Positions 1-6,223 of a stretch of 7,211 bases of DNA are shown piece by piece. The stretch is from Bacteroidales bacterium (lineage in GTDB: Bacteria; Bacteroidota; Bacteroidia; Bacteroidales; UBA3663). Location: assembly GCA_017632695.1 (NCBI GenBank), contig JAGBQS010000041.1, positions 1 through 7,211 on the forward strand, written 5' to 3'. The notes below the pieces were generated by a model. It did no database searches, had not been told where the DNA came from, and was given only the letters and a program-made list of their open reading frames with translations. Position 1 is the first letter of the stretch, and each line of letters begins with the position of its first letter. The position numbers and the translations under genes were made by a program.

Positions 1-26
1 ATATCAAAGATTTGAAGTGGGAATAA
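1..26 (+). CDS. pyrK: Probable 3' end of pyrK, dihydroorotate dehydrogenase electron-transfer subunit (partial)
   Basis: Reading from base 3, the first bases encode IKDLKWE followed by a TAA stop at 24-26; bases 1-2 are the end of a preceding codon. PyrK proteins commonly end in a short tail of this kind after the last cysteine of the [2Fe-2S] site (a 'GPVF...' segment then a few charged residues and Trp). pyrK also commonly sits directly upstream of pyrD in Bacteroidales. PyrK carries FAD and the iron-sulfur cluster and passes electrons from the PyrD FMN to NAD+. Only seven codons are visible, so this call rests on tail character plus gene context, not on a domain. The other two frames also reach stops (TGA at 13-15; TAA at 41-43) but give less family-like peptides. 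Confidence 0.5.
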
Positions 27-35
27 TTAAAAAAG

Positions 36-125
36 AGAGTTAATAGGAGTTAATAAATGGGAGTTAGCAGGAGTTAACGGACGATACCTTCTCTTTGGGG
101 GGGTAACTGGAGTTAATGGGAGTTT
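36..125 (+). repeat. Left arm of spacer array: GGAGTTA-type repeats
   Basis: Six copies of GGAGTTA(A) occur on the + strand, starting at 36 (AGAGTTAA), 46, 60, 70, 109 and 119 (last copy GGAGTTT). Neighbouring copies are mostly exactly 10 bp apart (36/46, 60/70, 109/119), with larger steps of 14 and 39 between the pairs. The copies are the reverse complement of the TAACTCC units in the right arm. A run of seven G lies at 97-103 between the copies. The arm is non-coding and lies between the inferred pyrK end and pyrD. Function is unknown. Confidence 0.85.
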
Positions 126-169
126 GCAGACATTACCTCATCAGGCCGAAACAAACGTCCGTTAACTCC
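70..169. repeat. 14-bp perfect inverted repeat in the pyrK-pyrD spacer
   Basis: GGAGTTAACGGACG at 70-83 is perfectly repeated in inverse orientation at 156-169, with 72 bp between. Other pairings compete with it. Bases 58-78 are complementary to 205-225 at 19 of 21 positions, and 104-115 are perfectly complementary to 197-208 over 12 bp. In RNA these would be alternative long hairpins upstream of pyrD; in DNA they could extrude as a cruciform. The complementarity is read directly from the sequence; any regulatory role is inference. Confidence 0.85.
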
Positions 170-186
170 ACAGGCTAAAAGCCTGT
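170..186 (+). other. Small perfect hairpin within the spacer
   Basis: ACAGGCT (170-176), loop AAA, AGCCTGT (180-186): a 7-bp perfect stem. It abuts the right half of the 14-bp inverted repeat ending at 169, so the two stems could stack. No U-run follows (the next bases are TACCTCC), so it is not a standard intrinsic terminator. Confidence 0.7.
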
Positions 187-256
187 TACCTCCTGATAAC
201 TCCAGTTAACTCCTGATAACTCCGAATAACTCCGAATAACTCCAAATAACTCCAAA
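187..256 (+). repeat. Right arm of spacer array: seven tandem 10-bp TAACTCCNNN units
   Basis: Seven head-to-tail 10-bp units start at 187 (TACCTCCTGA, one change in the core), 197, 207, 217, 227, 237 and 247. Units 4-5 both end GAA and units 6-7 both end AAA, as expected from recent unit duplication. A further TTAACTCC lies at 162-169, outside the phase. The 10-bp period is close to one DNA helical turn. Because 10 is not a multiple of 3 and each core contains TAA, stop codons fall in all three forward frames. The array ends about 12 bp before the pyrD start codon. Confidence 0.92.
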
Positions 257-268
257 TATAGAATAAAT

Positions 269-1183
269 ATGGCAAATTTAGAAACTAATATAGCTGGCAT
301 TCCGTTCAAGAATCCCGTGCTGACAGCCAGCGGAACCTTCGGTTACGGCGTTGAGTTCTCTGATTTTATCAATCTGAACCGTCTGGGCGGATTTATCGTG
401 AAGGGGACCACTTTGCATCCCCGTCAGGGAAATGCCTATCCGCGTCTGGCTGAAACCCCTTCGGGCATGATCAATGCGGTGGGTCTGCAGAACAAGGGTG
501 TGCAGTATTTCATCGACCACATCTATCCGCAGCTGAAAGACTTTGATACGAACGTGATCGTGAACTTGTCGGGATCGTGCATCGAGGATTATGTGACGGG
601 AGCCGAGATGCTGAATGAACTCGATAAAATTCCGTGTATCGAACTGAATATCAGCTGTCCGAATGTAAAAGCCGGCGGTATGGGATTCGGTACGCAGCCC
701 GCTATGGCGGCAGAGGTGGTCGGTAAGGTTCGCGAAGCCTACCGGAAGCCCATCATCGTGAAGCTGACTCCGAACGTAACCAGCATTGCCGAGATTGCCA
801 AGGCCGTAGAAGGTGCCGGCGCCGACAGTGTGAGCCTGATCAATACCGTTCTGGCAATGGCTGTGGATGCCGAGCGTCAGCGGCCCGTAGTGAGCACCGT
901 TACCGGAGGCCTGAGCGGAGCAGCAGTCAAGCCGATTGCCCTGCGCTGCGTCTGGCAGGTGTACAATGCCGTGCAGATACCGATTGTGGGACTGGGCGGA
1001 ATCATGAACGCAACCGATGCCATCGAGTTTATGCTTTGCGGTGCACGCGCCATCGAGGTGGGAACTGCCAACTTCATCGATCCGTCTGTCACAATGCAAA
1101 TAATTGACGGAATTGATGACTATTTGGAGCGTCATGGTTGCAAAAATGTGTCAGAAATAGTAGGAGCTTTGAAAATTTCTTAA
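269..1183 (+). CDS. pyrD: Dihydroorotate dehydrogenase 1B, catalytic subunit
   Basis: This enzyme oxidises dihydroorotate to orotate in UMP synthesis, in the cytoplasm. The 304-residue length fits class 1 enzymes, which lack the membrane-targeting N-terminal extension of class 2. Visible signatures are the N-terminal [13 protein letters not shown] strand (15-27), the FMN-contacting lysine in KGTT (45-48), NAVGLQNKG (69-77), [11 protein letters not shown] (127-137) with Cys130 as the catalytic base, Lys165 in IVKLTPN, the phosphate-binding GGLSG (213-217) and GLGGI (241-245), and GT at 265-266. A catalytic Cys rather than Ser marks class 1; the form 1B assignment, working with PyrK, also uses the likely pyrK end just upstream. 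The ATG at 269 gives the normal family N-terminus. No Shine-Dalgarno is seen; the leader is A/T-rich after the repeat array. The odd point is the 240-bp repeat spacer separating it from pyrK. Confidence 0.97.
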   Translation: MANLETNIAGIPFKNPVLTASGTFGYGVEFSDFINLNRLGGFIVKGTTLHPRQGNAYPRLAETPSGMINAVGLQNKGVQYFIDHIYPQLKDFDTNVIVNLSGSCIEDYVTGAEMLNELDKIPCIELNISCPNVKAGGMGFGTQPAMAAEVVGKVREAYRKPIIVKLTPNVTSIAEIAKAVEGAGADSVSLINTVLAMAVDAERQRPVVSTVTGGLSGAAVKPIALRCVWQVYNAVQIPIVGLGGIMNATDAIEFMLCGARAIEVGTANFIDPSVTMQIIDGIDDYLERHGCKNVSEIVGALKIS

Positions 1184-1196
1184 ATTTTTGCCATTT

Positions 1197-1230
1197 TTTG
1201 CGCGCGCATAATAAAAAATATGTATATTTG
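1197..1230 (+). promoter_or_regulatory. Bacteroidota-type promoter for dapA (primary sigma factor)
   Basis: The -33 element is TTTG (1197-1200) and the -7 element is TATATTTG (1223-1230), an exact match to TAnnTTTG. The 22-bp spacer is slightly longer than the usual 19-21. An alternating (GC)4 tract (1200-1207) and an A-rich run fill the spacer. Transcription would start a few bases after 1230, giving a leader of about 35 nt before the dapA ATG. No terminator is visible between the pyrD stop and this promoter, so read-through from pyrD is also possible. Confidence 0.78.
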
Positions 1231-1270
1231 CACGCGATTTTAAGAAAGATAACAGACACCTTTAAAAACT

Positions 1271-2149
1271 ATGGCAAAAATCCAAGGAATGGGCATCGCC
1301 CTGATTACTCCTTTCAAGGCCGATATGTCGGTCGATTATGATGCATTGAAGCGCCTGGTAGAATATCAGGTAACATCGGGTGCGGATTTTCTGGCTGTGC
1401 TCTGTACAACGGCCGAAACGCCGACGCTGAATGCAGAGGAGCGGGCAGAGGTCCGGAAAGTGGTTACTGAGGTTGTACGCGGCAGAATTCCGATTGTGTT
1501 AGGTTGCGGCGGCAACAACACGGCAGCTATTGTGGCCGAACTGAAACAGGGCAACTGGCGCGGTGTGGATGCAATACTGAGCGTTGTGCCCTATTACAAT
1601 AAACCGTCGCAGGAAGGTTTGTACCAGCACTTCAAGGCAATTGCCGAAGCATCGCCCGTTCCTGTGATCCTTTATAATGTACCGGGGCGCGTAGGCGTAA
1701 ACATGACTGCCGAGACAACGCTCCGGCTTGCCAACGACTGCGAGAACATCATTGCCATCAAGGAGGCATCCGGCAACTTCGATCAGATTGACGATATCAT
1801 CAAGAACAAGCCGGCGCGGTTCAATGTCCTGTCGGGCGACGATGGCATCACGTTCCCGCTCATCACCCTGGGTGCTACCGGCGTTATTTCGGTTATCGGC
1901 AATGCGTTGCCCCGCGAATTCAGCCGCATGGTACGTCTGGCGCTGGACGGCGATTATGAGAATGCGCGTGAGATACATCATCGCTTCAAGGAGCTTTACA
2001 GCCTGCTGTTCGTGGACGGCAATCCTGCCGGCGTGAAGGCCATGCTGAGTTCGATGGGCTACTGCGAGAACGTGCTGCGACTGCCCCTTGTTCCTACCCG
2101 GATCACCACCTTTGAGAAGATACAGAAGATTTTGCAACAACTTCGTTAG
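1271..2149 (+). CDS. dapA: 4-hydroxy-tetrahydrodipicolinate synthase
   Basis: DapA condenses pyruvate with aspartate semialdehyde, the first committed step to diaminopimelate and lysine, in the cytoplasm. At 292 residues it is the usual length for this TIM-barrel family. Key residues are present: Lys164 in AIKEASGN forms the Schiff base, Thr46-Thr47 and Tyr109 (PYYNKP) belong to the proton relay, Tyr135 sits in YNVPGR, and Arg140 binds the second substrate. A SGDD segment (188-191) and the GATGVISV strand (201-208) are also typical. The 'GTTGE' motif of the Escherichia coli enzyme reads CTTAE here (45-49), so Cys replaces the first Gly. The ATG at 1271 gives the expected MxxxGxGxALITPF start. 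It heads a unit with the next two genes. Related aldolases (N-acetylneuraminate lyase, KDG aldolase) are less likely given the TT pair and the Arg. Confidence 0.96.
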   Translation: MAKIQGMGIALITPFKADMSVDYDALKRLVEYQVTSGADFLAVLCTTAETPTLNAEERAEVRKVVTEVVRGRIPIVLGCGGNNTAAIVAELKQGNWRGVDAILSVVPYYNKPSQEGLYQHFKAIAEASPVPVILYNVPGRVGVNMTAETTLRLANDCENIIAIKEASGNFDQIDDIIKNKPARFNVLSGDDGITFPLITLGATGVISVIGNALPREFSRMVRLALDGDYENAREIHHRFKELYSLLFVDGNPAGVKAMLSSMGYCENVLRLPLVPTRITTFEKIQKILQQLR

Positions 2150-2150
2150 T

Positions 2151-3437
2151 GTGAACCTGATAAAGACCATATCGATTGTGCTTTCAATGTCCCTTACAGA
2201 GGCGTTGGGGGCACAAAGCGTCTTTACCCGTTCGCTGCATCCGGATCTGAAAACGCTTCAGGTGATTGCGGACGGTGATTTCCAGAAGCTGCCTGTCATC
2301 GATCTGGAAGGAAACAGCAGCCTGGAAATCAGCTTCGATGTCCTGGCCGACGAACAGGCGTGGATCGACTATACCGTTGTGCATTGCAATGCCCGCTGGG
2401 AGCCGGACGATCTGAGCGATATGGACTATCTGGAGTATCGGATTCTGCCGCTGCATGTGGAAAGCGTCGAGCCTTCGTTCAATACGTTTACGAACTATTT
2501 CCATTATTCGGTGACGTTCCCGAACGAGGATGTGCGTCCGACCGTTTCCGGCAATTATGCTATGTTCTTCCACGTGCAGGACGAGCCGGATTCAGTGCTG
2601 GCTGTGGCAACGTTCAGCGTAAGCGAACAGCTCCTGTTTACCAACGGGACCGTGTCCGGAAACACGGACATCGATTTCCAGCAGCTGCATCAGCAGCTCA
2701 CCCTCGACCTCTCCTGGGGCGCAAGCCAGCTGCCGCATCTGGATGCCGCTTCGGAACTGCTGGTACATGTTACACAGAACCGCCGGAGGGACAATGACCG
2801 ATGGCTGCAGCATCCGACCCGGATGGAGAAGGGGCACGCTTTCTTCGAACACGAAAGGCAGCTGATTTTCGAAGCGGGTAACCATTGGCGCCGCTTTGAG
2901 TTTACGGACGAGCATTATCCGGGTCTGCATGTTGATCACGTGAGGTATCATGCTCCTATCTATTACGCGTATCTGTATCGCGATGAGGCGCGTAATCTGG
3001 AAAACTACCGGTATGATCAGGATCAGCACGGACGGTTCAAAATCCACGCGTTGCGGGTTGACGATGTGAATACGGAAGCAGAATATTTCATGGCGATGTT
3101 TTCGCTCGATGCTCCGGCCGGTCTCAGCACGCGCGGCGTATATCTGGTGGGCGATATGACGTCTCAGGTGCTCGACGAATCCACCCGTATGGAATATGAT
3201 CCCAACGAAGGTCTTTATTTCAAGGAGCTGCTGCTGAAAGAGGGCGCCTACAACTATCAGTATCTGGTACCGGCAAAGAAACAGACCCTTGATAACGGTG
3301 AAGAGAAGACCCTGCTTTCGACATCCTTCCTGGAGGGCAATCATTATGAAACCCCCCACGAATACGAAATCTATGTTTATTACCGCCCGTTCGGCAGCCG
3401 CTACGACCGTCTGATCGGAACGGCCCGACTGTACTAA
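2151..3437 (+). CDS. Type IX secretion system plug-family protein (DUF5103-type), secreted
   Basis: This is a 428-residue exported protein of the family called the T9SS plug, after the protein that closes the SprA outer-membrane channel from the periplasmic side in Flavobacterium. Family hallmarks are a TLQV strand (35-38), LEISFDVL (58-65), YTVVHCNARWEPDDL (74-88), NTFTNYFHYSVTFPN (111-125), SGNY (133-136), a middle beta-rich domain, and a C-terminal YYRPFGSRYDRLIG (410-423). I start it at the GTG at 2151, one base after the dapA stop. That start gives Met-Asn-Leu-Ile-Lys, a hydrophobic core (7-20) and a cleavage site near Ala21-Gln22. The in-frame ATG at 2088 would add 21 unlikely residues overlapping dapA and would bury the signal peptide. 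There is no lipobox cysteine. Many gut Bacteroidales carry the family without an obvious T9SS, so its role here is uncertain. Translation is probably coupled to dapA. Confidence 0.85.
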   Translation: MNLIKTISIVLSMSLTEALGAQSVFTRSLHPDLKTLQVIADGDFQKLPVIDLEGNSSLEISFDVLADEQAWIDYTVVHCNARWEPDDLSDMDYLEYRILPLHVESVEPSFNTFTNYFHYSVTFPNEDVRPTVSGNYAMFFHVQDEPDSVLAVATFSVSEQLLFTNGTVSGNTDIDFQQLHQQLTLDLSWGASQLPHLDAASELLVHVTQNRRRDNDRWLQHPTRMEKGHAFFEHERQLIFEAGNHWRRFEFTDEHYPGLHVDHVRYHAPIYYAYLYRDEARNLENYRYDQDQHGRFKIHALRVDDVNTEAEYFMAMFSLDAPAGLSTRGVYLVGDMTSQVLDESTRMEYDPNEGLYFKELLLKEGAYNYQYLVPAKKQTLDNGEEKTLLSTSFLEGNHYETPHEYEIYVYYRPFGSRYDRLIGTARLY

Positions 3438-3452
3438 CCTGAATACACAAGT

Positions 3453-4958
3453 ATGAAACAGACAACAGTACAACGCCAAACGACCCACCTGGCTCCCCAG
3501 CAGGTTCTGATTGCCAAGATGGTACAGGCAACCAGCGATGAACTGGACAGCCTCATCGTGGCCGAAACGGAGAAGAATGTAGCTCTTGAGCTGACCGACG
3601 GGAATGCCGGAGAGGAATCGGTTTCATCGGAAGCCGATACATCGGCAAACGATACATCGGCAACTGATGCTGATGACTATGAGCCTCAGGACGGCAACCT
3701 GCAGGACGCCCTGAATGATTATAACGACAACTATTACGAGTATAACGACCTTGAGGTGCCGAACACGCAGAATCAGAGTCCGGACGATCCGGATTATTCG
3801 CCGCTGACCAATTACCGGAGTGACCATAGCTTCCGCGAGGAACTGCTGCAGCAGCTGGAGGAGATGGATCTGGAGGAAGAGGATCTGTTTCTGGCCCGTT
3901 ATCTGGTGGACAGTCTGGAAGATACCGGTTATCTGACGCGTCCGCTTTCGGATCTGGTGGATGATCTGGCGTTCAATCAGATGCACGAAACCACCGAAGA
4001 GGAACTGGAACGTGTGCTGGTTGATGTGGTTCAGGAGCTGGAGCCGACAGGTGTAGGTGCCCGCGACTTGCAGGAATGTCTGTTGCTGCAGTTAGAGGAA
4101 AAGAAGGCAACTCCTGAGGTTCAGCTGGCGTACGATATCATCAGTCAGGCGTTCGAGGATTTTTCCGCACGTCGCTATGAGCGTCTGTGCAGCAAGTTCA
4201 GGGTTTCGGCCGAAGAACTGAAAAAGGCACAGTCGGTAATTGCCCATCTGACGCCCAAACCGGGCGGACAGAGCGCTACATCGGGGATGACCGAAACGAA
4301 GGCCAGTCATGTGAAGCCCGATTTCAGTATTCATTGCGAGGACGGGGAACTGGTGGTAGTGCTTAACGAAGGTTACCATCACGGCGTCCGGATCAGTCCG
4401 GATTATCTGCTGATGCAGGAACGCATTCAGCAGGACAGGAGTAAAAGCGAAGACAGCCGTCGCGGCCTGACGATGATCCGGGAGAGCATCAATGCGGCCA
4501 ATCAGTTCCTGGAAGCCTTGCGCCAGCGACGTGAAACGCTTTCGCGGGTAATAGGAGCCATCGCCCGGATGCAGAAGGAATACTTCCTGCAGGGCGGAAA
4601 TACCGATGCGTTGAGGCCGATGGTGCTTCAGGATGTGGCCGACCGAACAGGATATGATGTATCGACCATCTCGCGTGTGAGCAACAGTAAGTTCATCGAG
4701 ACTGACTTCGGCATCATTGCCGTGAAAGAACTGTTTTCGACCGCCATCAAAACCTCTTCGGGCGACAGCATTTCGAATCAGGCGGTTCAGGAAGCCTTAA
4801 GCGAACTGATTGAGCAGGAGGACAAGAAATCGCCGCTGAGCGACGATGCCCTATCGGCCGCATTGACCGAAAAAGGTTATCCGGTTGCCCGACGGACGGT
4901 TGCCAAGTATCGGGAACTGTTGGGATTCCCGACCGCAAGGCTCCGCCGGGAAGCGTAA
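3453..4958 (+). CDS. rpoN: RNA polymerase sigma-54 factor
   Basis: RpoN directs RNA polymerase to -24/-12 promoters and needs AAA+ enhancer-binding activators to open them. The 501-residue protein shows the whole family plan. Region I is Gln/Leu-rich (8-46), with LAPQQVLIAKMVQ and KNVALEL, where the family usually has NPxLE. Region II is a long acidic linker (about 48-125), rich in Asp, Asn, Thr and Tyr. The core-binding region starts near SFREELLQQLEEM (126-138) and includes LEPTGVGARDLQECLL (196-211). The helix-turn-helix is DVADRTGYDVSTISRVSNSKF (394-414), followed by GIIAVKELFS (420-429). The RpoN box ARRTVAKYRE is intact at 479-488. The ATG at 3453, 15 bp after the plug-family stop, leaves a short N-terminus before region I. 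No separate promoter or ribosome site is visible. The stop lies inside a tandem repeat. Confidence 0.97.
   Translation: MKQTTVQRQTTHLAPQQVLIAKMVQATSDELDSLIVAETEKNVALELTDGNAGEESVSSEADTSANDTSATDADDYEPQDGNLQDALNDYNDNYYEYNDLEVPNTQNQSPDDPDYSPLTNYRSDHSFREELLQQLEEMDLEEEDLFLARYLVDSLEDTGYLTRPLSDLVDDLAFNQMHETTEEELERVLVDVVQELEPTGVGARDLQECLLLQLEEKKATPEVQLAYDIISQAFEDFSARRYERLCSKFRVSAEELKKAQSVIAHLTPKPGGQSATSGMTETKASHVKPDFSIHCEDGELVVVLNEGYHHGVRISPDYLLMQERIQQDRSKSEDSRRGLTMIRESINAANQFLEALRQRRETLSRVIGAIARMQKEYFLQGGNTDALRPMVLQDVADRTGYDVSTISRVSNSKFIETDFGIIAVKELFSTAIKTSSGDSISNQAVQEALSELIEQEDKKSPLSDDALSAALTEKGYPVARRTVAKYRELLGFPTARLRREA
3621..3665 (+). repeat. 15-bp in-frame tandem repeat in the rpoN acidic linker
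   Basis: Three 15-bp units lie head to tail. Copies 2 and 3 (3636-3650 and 3651-3665) share their first 13 bases, GATACATCGGCAA; copy 1 (3621-3635, GTTTCATCGGAAGCC) is degenerate. They encode VSSEA, DTSAN and DTSAT, so each unit adds five residues without changing frame. The repeat is confined to region II, which varies freely in length across sigma-54 proteins. Confidence 0.85.
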
Positions 4959-5025
4959 AAAACAGCGTGAAGCGTAAAAAATAGCGGTTAGCATAATAAA
5001 CCGCGGATAACGTAATAAACAGAAG
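4950..5025 (+). repeat. Four-copy degenerate 19-bp tandem repeat spanning the rpoN stop
   Basis: The units start at 4950, 4969, 4988 and 5007. Unit 1 (GAAGCGTAAAAAACAGCGT) contains the last two rpoN codons and the TAA stop. Unit 2 matches it at 17 of 19 positions; units 3 and 4 each match their left neighbour at 13 of 19. The core xxAxCxTAAxAAA recurs in all four, so a TAA follows at each step. Within units 2-3, GCGGTT (4984-4989) and AACCGC (4999-5004) can form a 6-bp stem with a 9-base loop, but no T-run follows, so I do not call it a terminator. No clear promoter for the next gene is visible in 4959-5049. Confidence 0.85.
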
Positions 5026-5049
5026 ACATATTTCTAATATTCCAGACAC

Positions 5050-5658
5050 ATGCAAAGAAAAATTTTGCAATTCATCTCGAACTTCTTCCATCCGTTGCTC
5101 AGCATGATTTGGGCAACCATCCTGCTGGTGCATTTCACTCCCCTGAAGATGCTGCCGGTTGGGCACCGCTGGTATCTGGTGGGACAGGTTGCCTTTTACA
5201 GCATGATTGTACCCTCGCTTGTCATCCTGCTGCTCTCCATGTTCGGCATCGTGAAAAACGGAGTTGCCCTGAGAGACCGGAAGGACCGTATCATTCCGTT
5301 GGGCACCCAGGTGCTGACGTATGCCATTCAGGCTGCCGTACTGCAAAGTCAGGGTCTGCCGTTTTGGGCCACTCAGTTCCTGAAGGGAGCTTTCCTGCTG
5401 GCATTGGTTGCCTTTGTGGTAAGCTTCTGGTGGAAGATCAGCGCCCATGCAGCCGGTAATGCGGCTCTGGCAACTTCCATGCTGATACTTTACAGCCGGT
5501 TCCCGATGCTGATGCCCTTATGGCTGCCTTTGCTGCTGATTGTTCTGGCAGGTCTGGTTTGTTCCTGCCGTCTGTATCTGGGACGGCATACGCTGGGACA
5601 GATCGGAGCCGGCGCATTGGCCGGTGCGGTATGTATGCTGCTCGGCGGTCTGATTTGA
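5050..5658 (+). CDS. PAP2-family membrane phosphatase, divergent active site
   Basis: This is a 202-residue integral membrane protein with about six to seven hydrophobic segments (roughly 14-30, 43-66, 84-100, 110-128, 136-149, 153-173, 185-201). The PAP2 signature survives in altered form. Motif 1 is KDRIIP (78-83). Motif 2, normally PSGH, is ISAHAAG (130-136), keeping the His. Motif 3, normally SR-x5-H-x3-D, is CRLYLGRHTLGQ (173-184), keeping Arg174 and His180 but with Gln184 in place of Asp. PAP2 enzymes remove phosphate from phosphatidate, undecaprenyl pyrophosphate or lipid A; the substrate cannot be read from this sequence. The altered motifs could mean a Bacteroidota-specific subfamily rather than decay, since the frame is intact and the membrane plan is complete. 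The ATG at 5050 precedes a short charged N-terminus and the first membrane segment. It lies 91 bp after rpoN and 43 bp before purE. Confidence 0.78.
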   Translation: MQRKILQFISNFFHPLLSMIWATILLVHFTPLKMLPVGHRWYLVGQVAFYSMIVPSLVILLLSMFGIVKNGVALRDRKDRIIPLGTQVLTYAIQAAVLQSQGLPFWATQFLKGAFLLALVAFVVSFWWKISAHAAGNAALATSMLILYSRFPMLMPLWLPLLLIVLAGLVCSCRLYLGRHTLGQIGAGALAGAVCMLLGGLI

Positions 5659-5701
5659 ATTGATACAAAACGATTAAATTGAATTTTAAAATAGTAAGAA
5701 C

Positions 5702-6208
5702 ATGAAACCAATTGTTAGTATTATTATGGGCAGTACGAGCGATCTGCCGGTGATGAAGAAAGCGGCTGATCTGCTGAACGAGTTTCAGGTGCCCTTTGAG
5801 ATGCACGCACTGTCGGCCCACAGAACGCCCAAGGAGGTGGAAGAGTTTTCGACTCAGGCAGCCGGTCGCGGCATTAAGGTGATTATTGCCGGTGCCGGAA
5901 TGGCAGCCCATCTGGCAGGCGTTGTTGCAGCACAGACTCCGGTTCCGGTAATCGGTGTGCCGCTGACGGGCAGTCTGGAAGGACTGGATGCCATGCTTGC
6001 CATGATTCAGATGCCTCCGGGAATCCCTGTTGCAACCGTCGCCCTCAACGGTGCCATGAACGCCGGTATTCTGGCCGTACAGATCCTTTCGGTAGGAGAT
6101 CCGGAACTGGCACAGAAGTTCGTTGCCTATAAGAAGAATCTGGCACAGAAGATCGTGAAGGCTAATCAGGAGCTGGCCGAGCTGAAATACGAGTATAAGT
6201 GCAATTAA
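5702..6208 (+). CDS. purE: N5-carboxyaminoimidazole ribonucleotide mutase (class I PurE)
   Basis: PurE converts N5-CAIR to CAIR in purine synthesis, as a cytoplasmic octamer. The 168 residues match the usual class I length. Signatures are the phosphate-binding GSTSD (10-14), SAHRTP (38-43) with the conserved His40, AGAGMAAHLAG (63-73), IGVP (84-87), IQMPPGIPVATV (102-113) and the AMNAGILA helix (118-125). The AGAG..AHL motif points to class I, which normally works with PurK, rather than the class II AIR carboxylase; purK is not in the window. The ATG at 5702 gives the family-standard N-terminus. No strong ribosome site or promoter is seen in the A/T-rich 43-bp gap upstream. ispG follows after 15 bp, so the two probably share a transcript. 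Confidence 0.97.
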   Translation: MKPIVSIIMGSTSDLPVMKKAADLLNEFQVPFEMHALSAHRTPKEVEEFSTQAAGRGIKVIIAGAGMAAHLAGVVAAQTPVPVIGVPLTGSLEGLDAMLAMIQMPPGIPVATVALNGAMNAGILAVQILSVGDPELAQKFVAYKKNLAQKIVKANQELAELKYEYKCN

Positions 6209-6223
6209 TCACAAACGGAGAGT

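Noticed and set aside
97..103. Run of seven G as a phase-variation switch
   Set aside because: It lies in non-coding DNA with no promoter -33/-7 pair around it and no invertase or contingency gene nearby; the tract is short.
36..256. Spacer repeats as a CRISPR array
   Set aside because: Units are only 10 bp with 3 variable bases and no spacers; the copies also occur in both orientations.
278..1135. Long minus-strand frame opposite pyrD
   Set aside because: It is a shadow of the strongly supported pyrD: rich in Cys and His, with no recognisable motif, and antisense to conserved catalytic segments.
1138..1341. 67-residue + strand frame across the pyrD-dapA gap
   Set aside because: It overlaps the pyrD end, the promoter and the dapA start in another frame, and resembles no protein family.
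2592..3488. 298-residue minus-strand frame opposite the plug-family gene
   Set aside because: It lies antisense to a gene with clear family motifs and a signal peptide; its composition reflects the codon use of the + strand gene.
4984..5004. GCGGTT/AACCGC stem as an intrinsic terminator after rpoN
   Set aside because: The stem is only 6 bp with a 9-base loop and is followed by GGATAACG rather than a T-run; it is better explained by the 19-bp repeat units.
5659..5701. Separate promoter for purE in the gap after the PAP2 gene
   Set aside because: The gap is A/T-rich but contains no TAnnTTTG with a TTTG 19-22 bp upstream.
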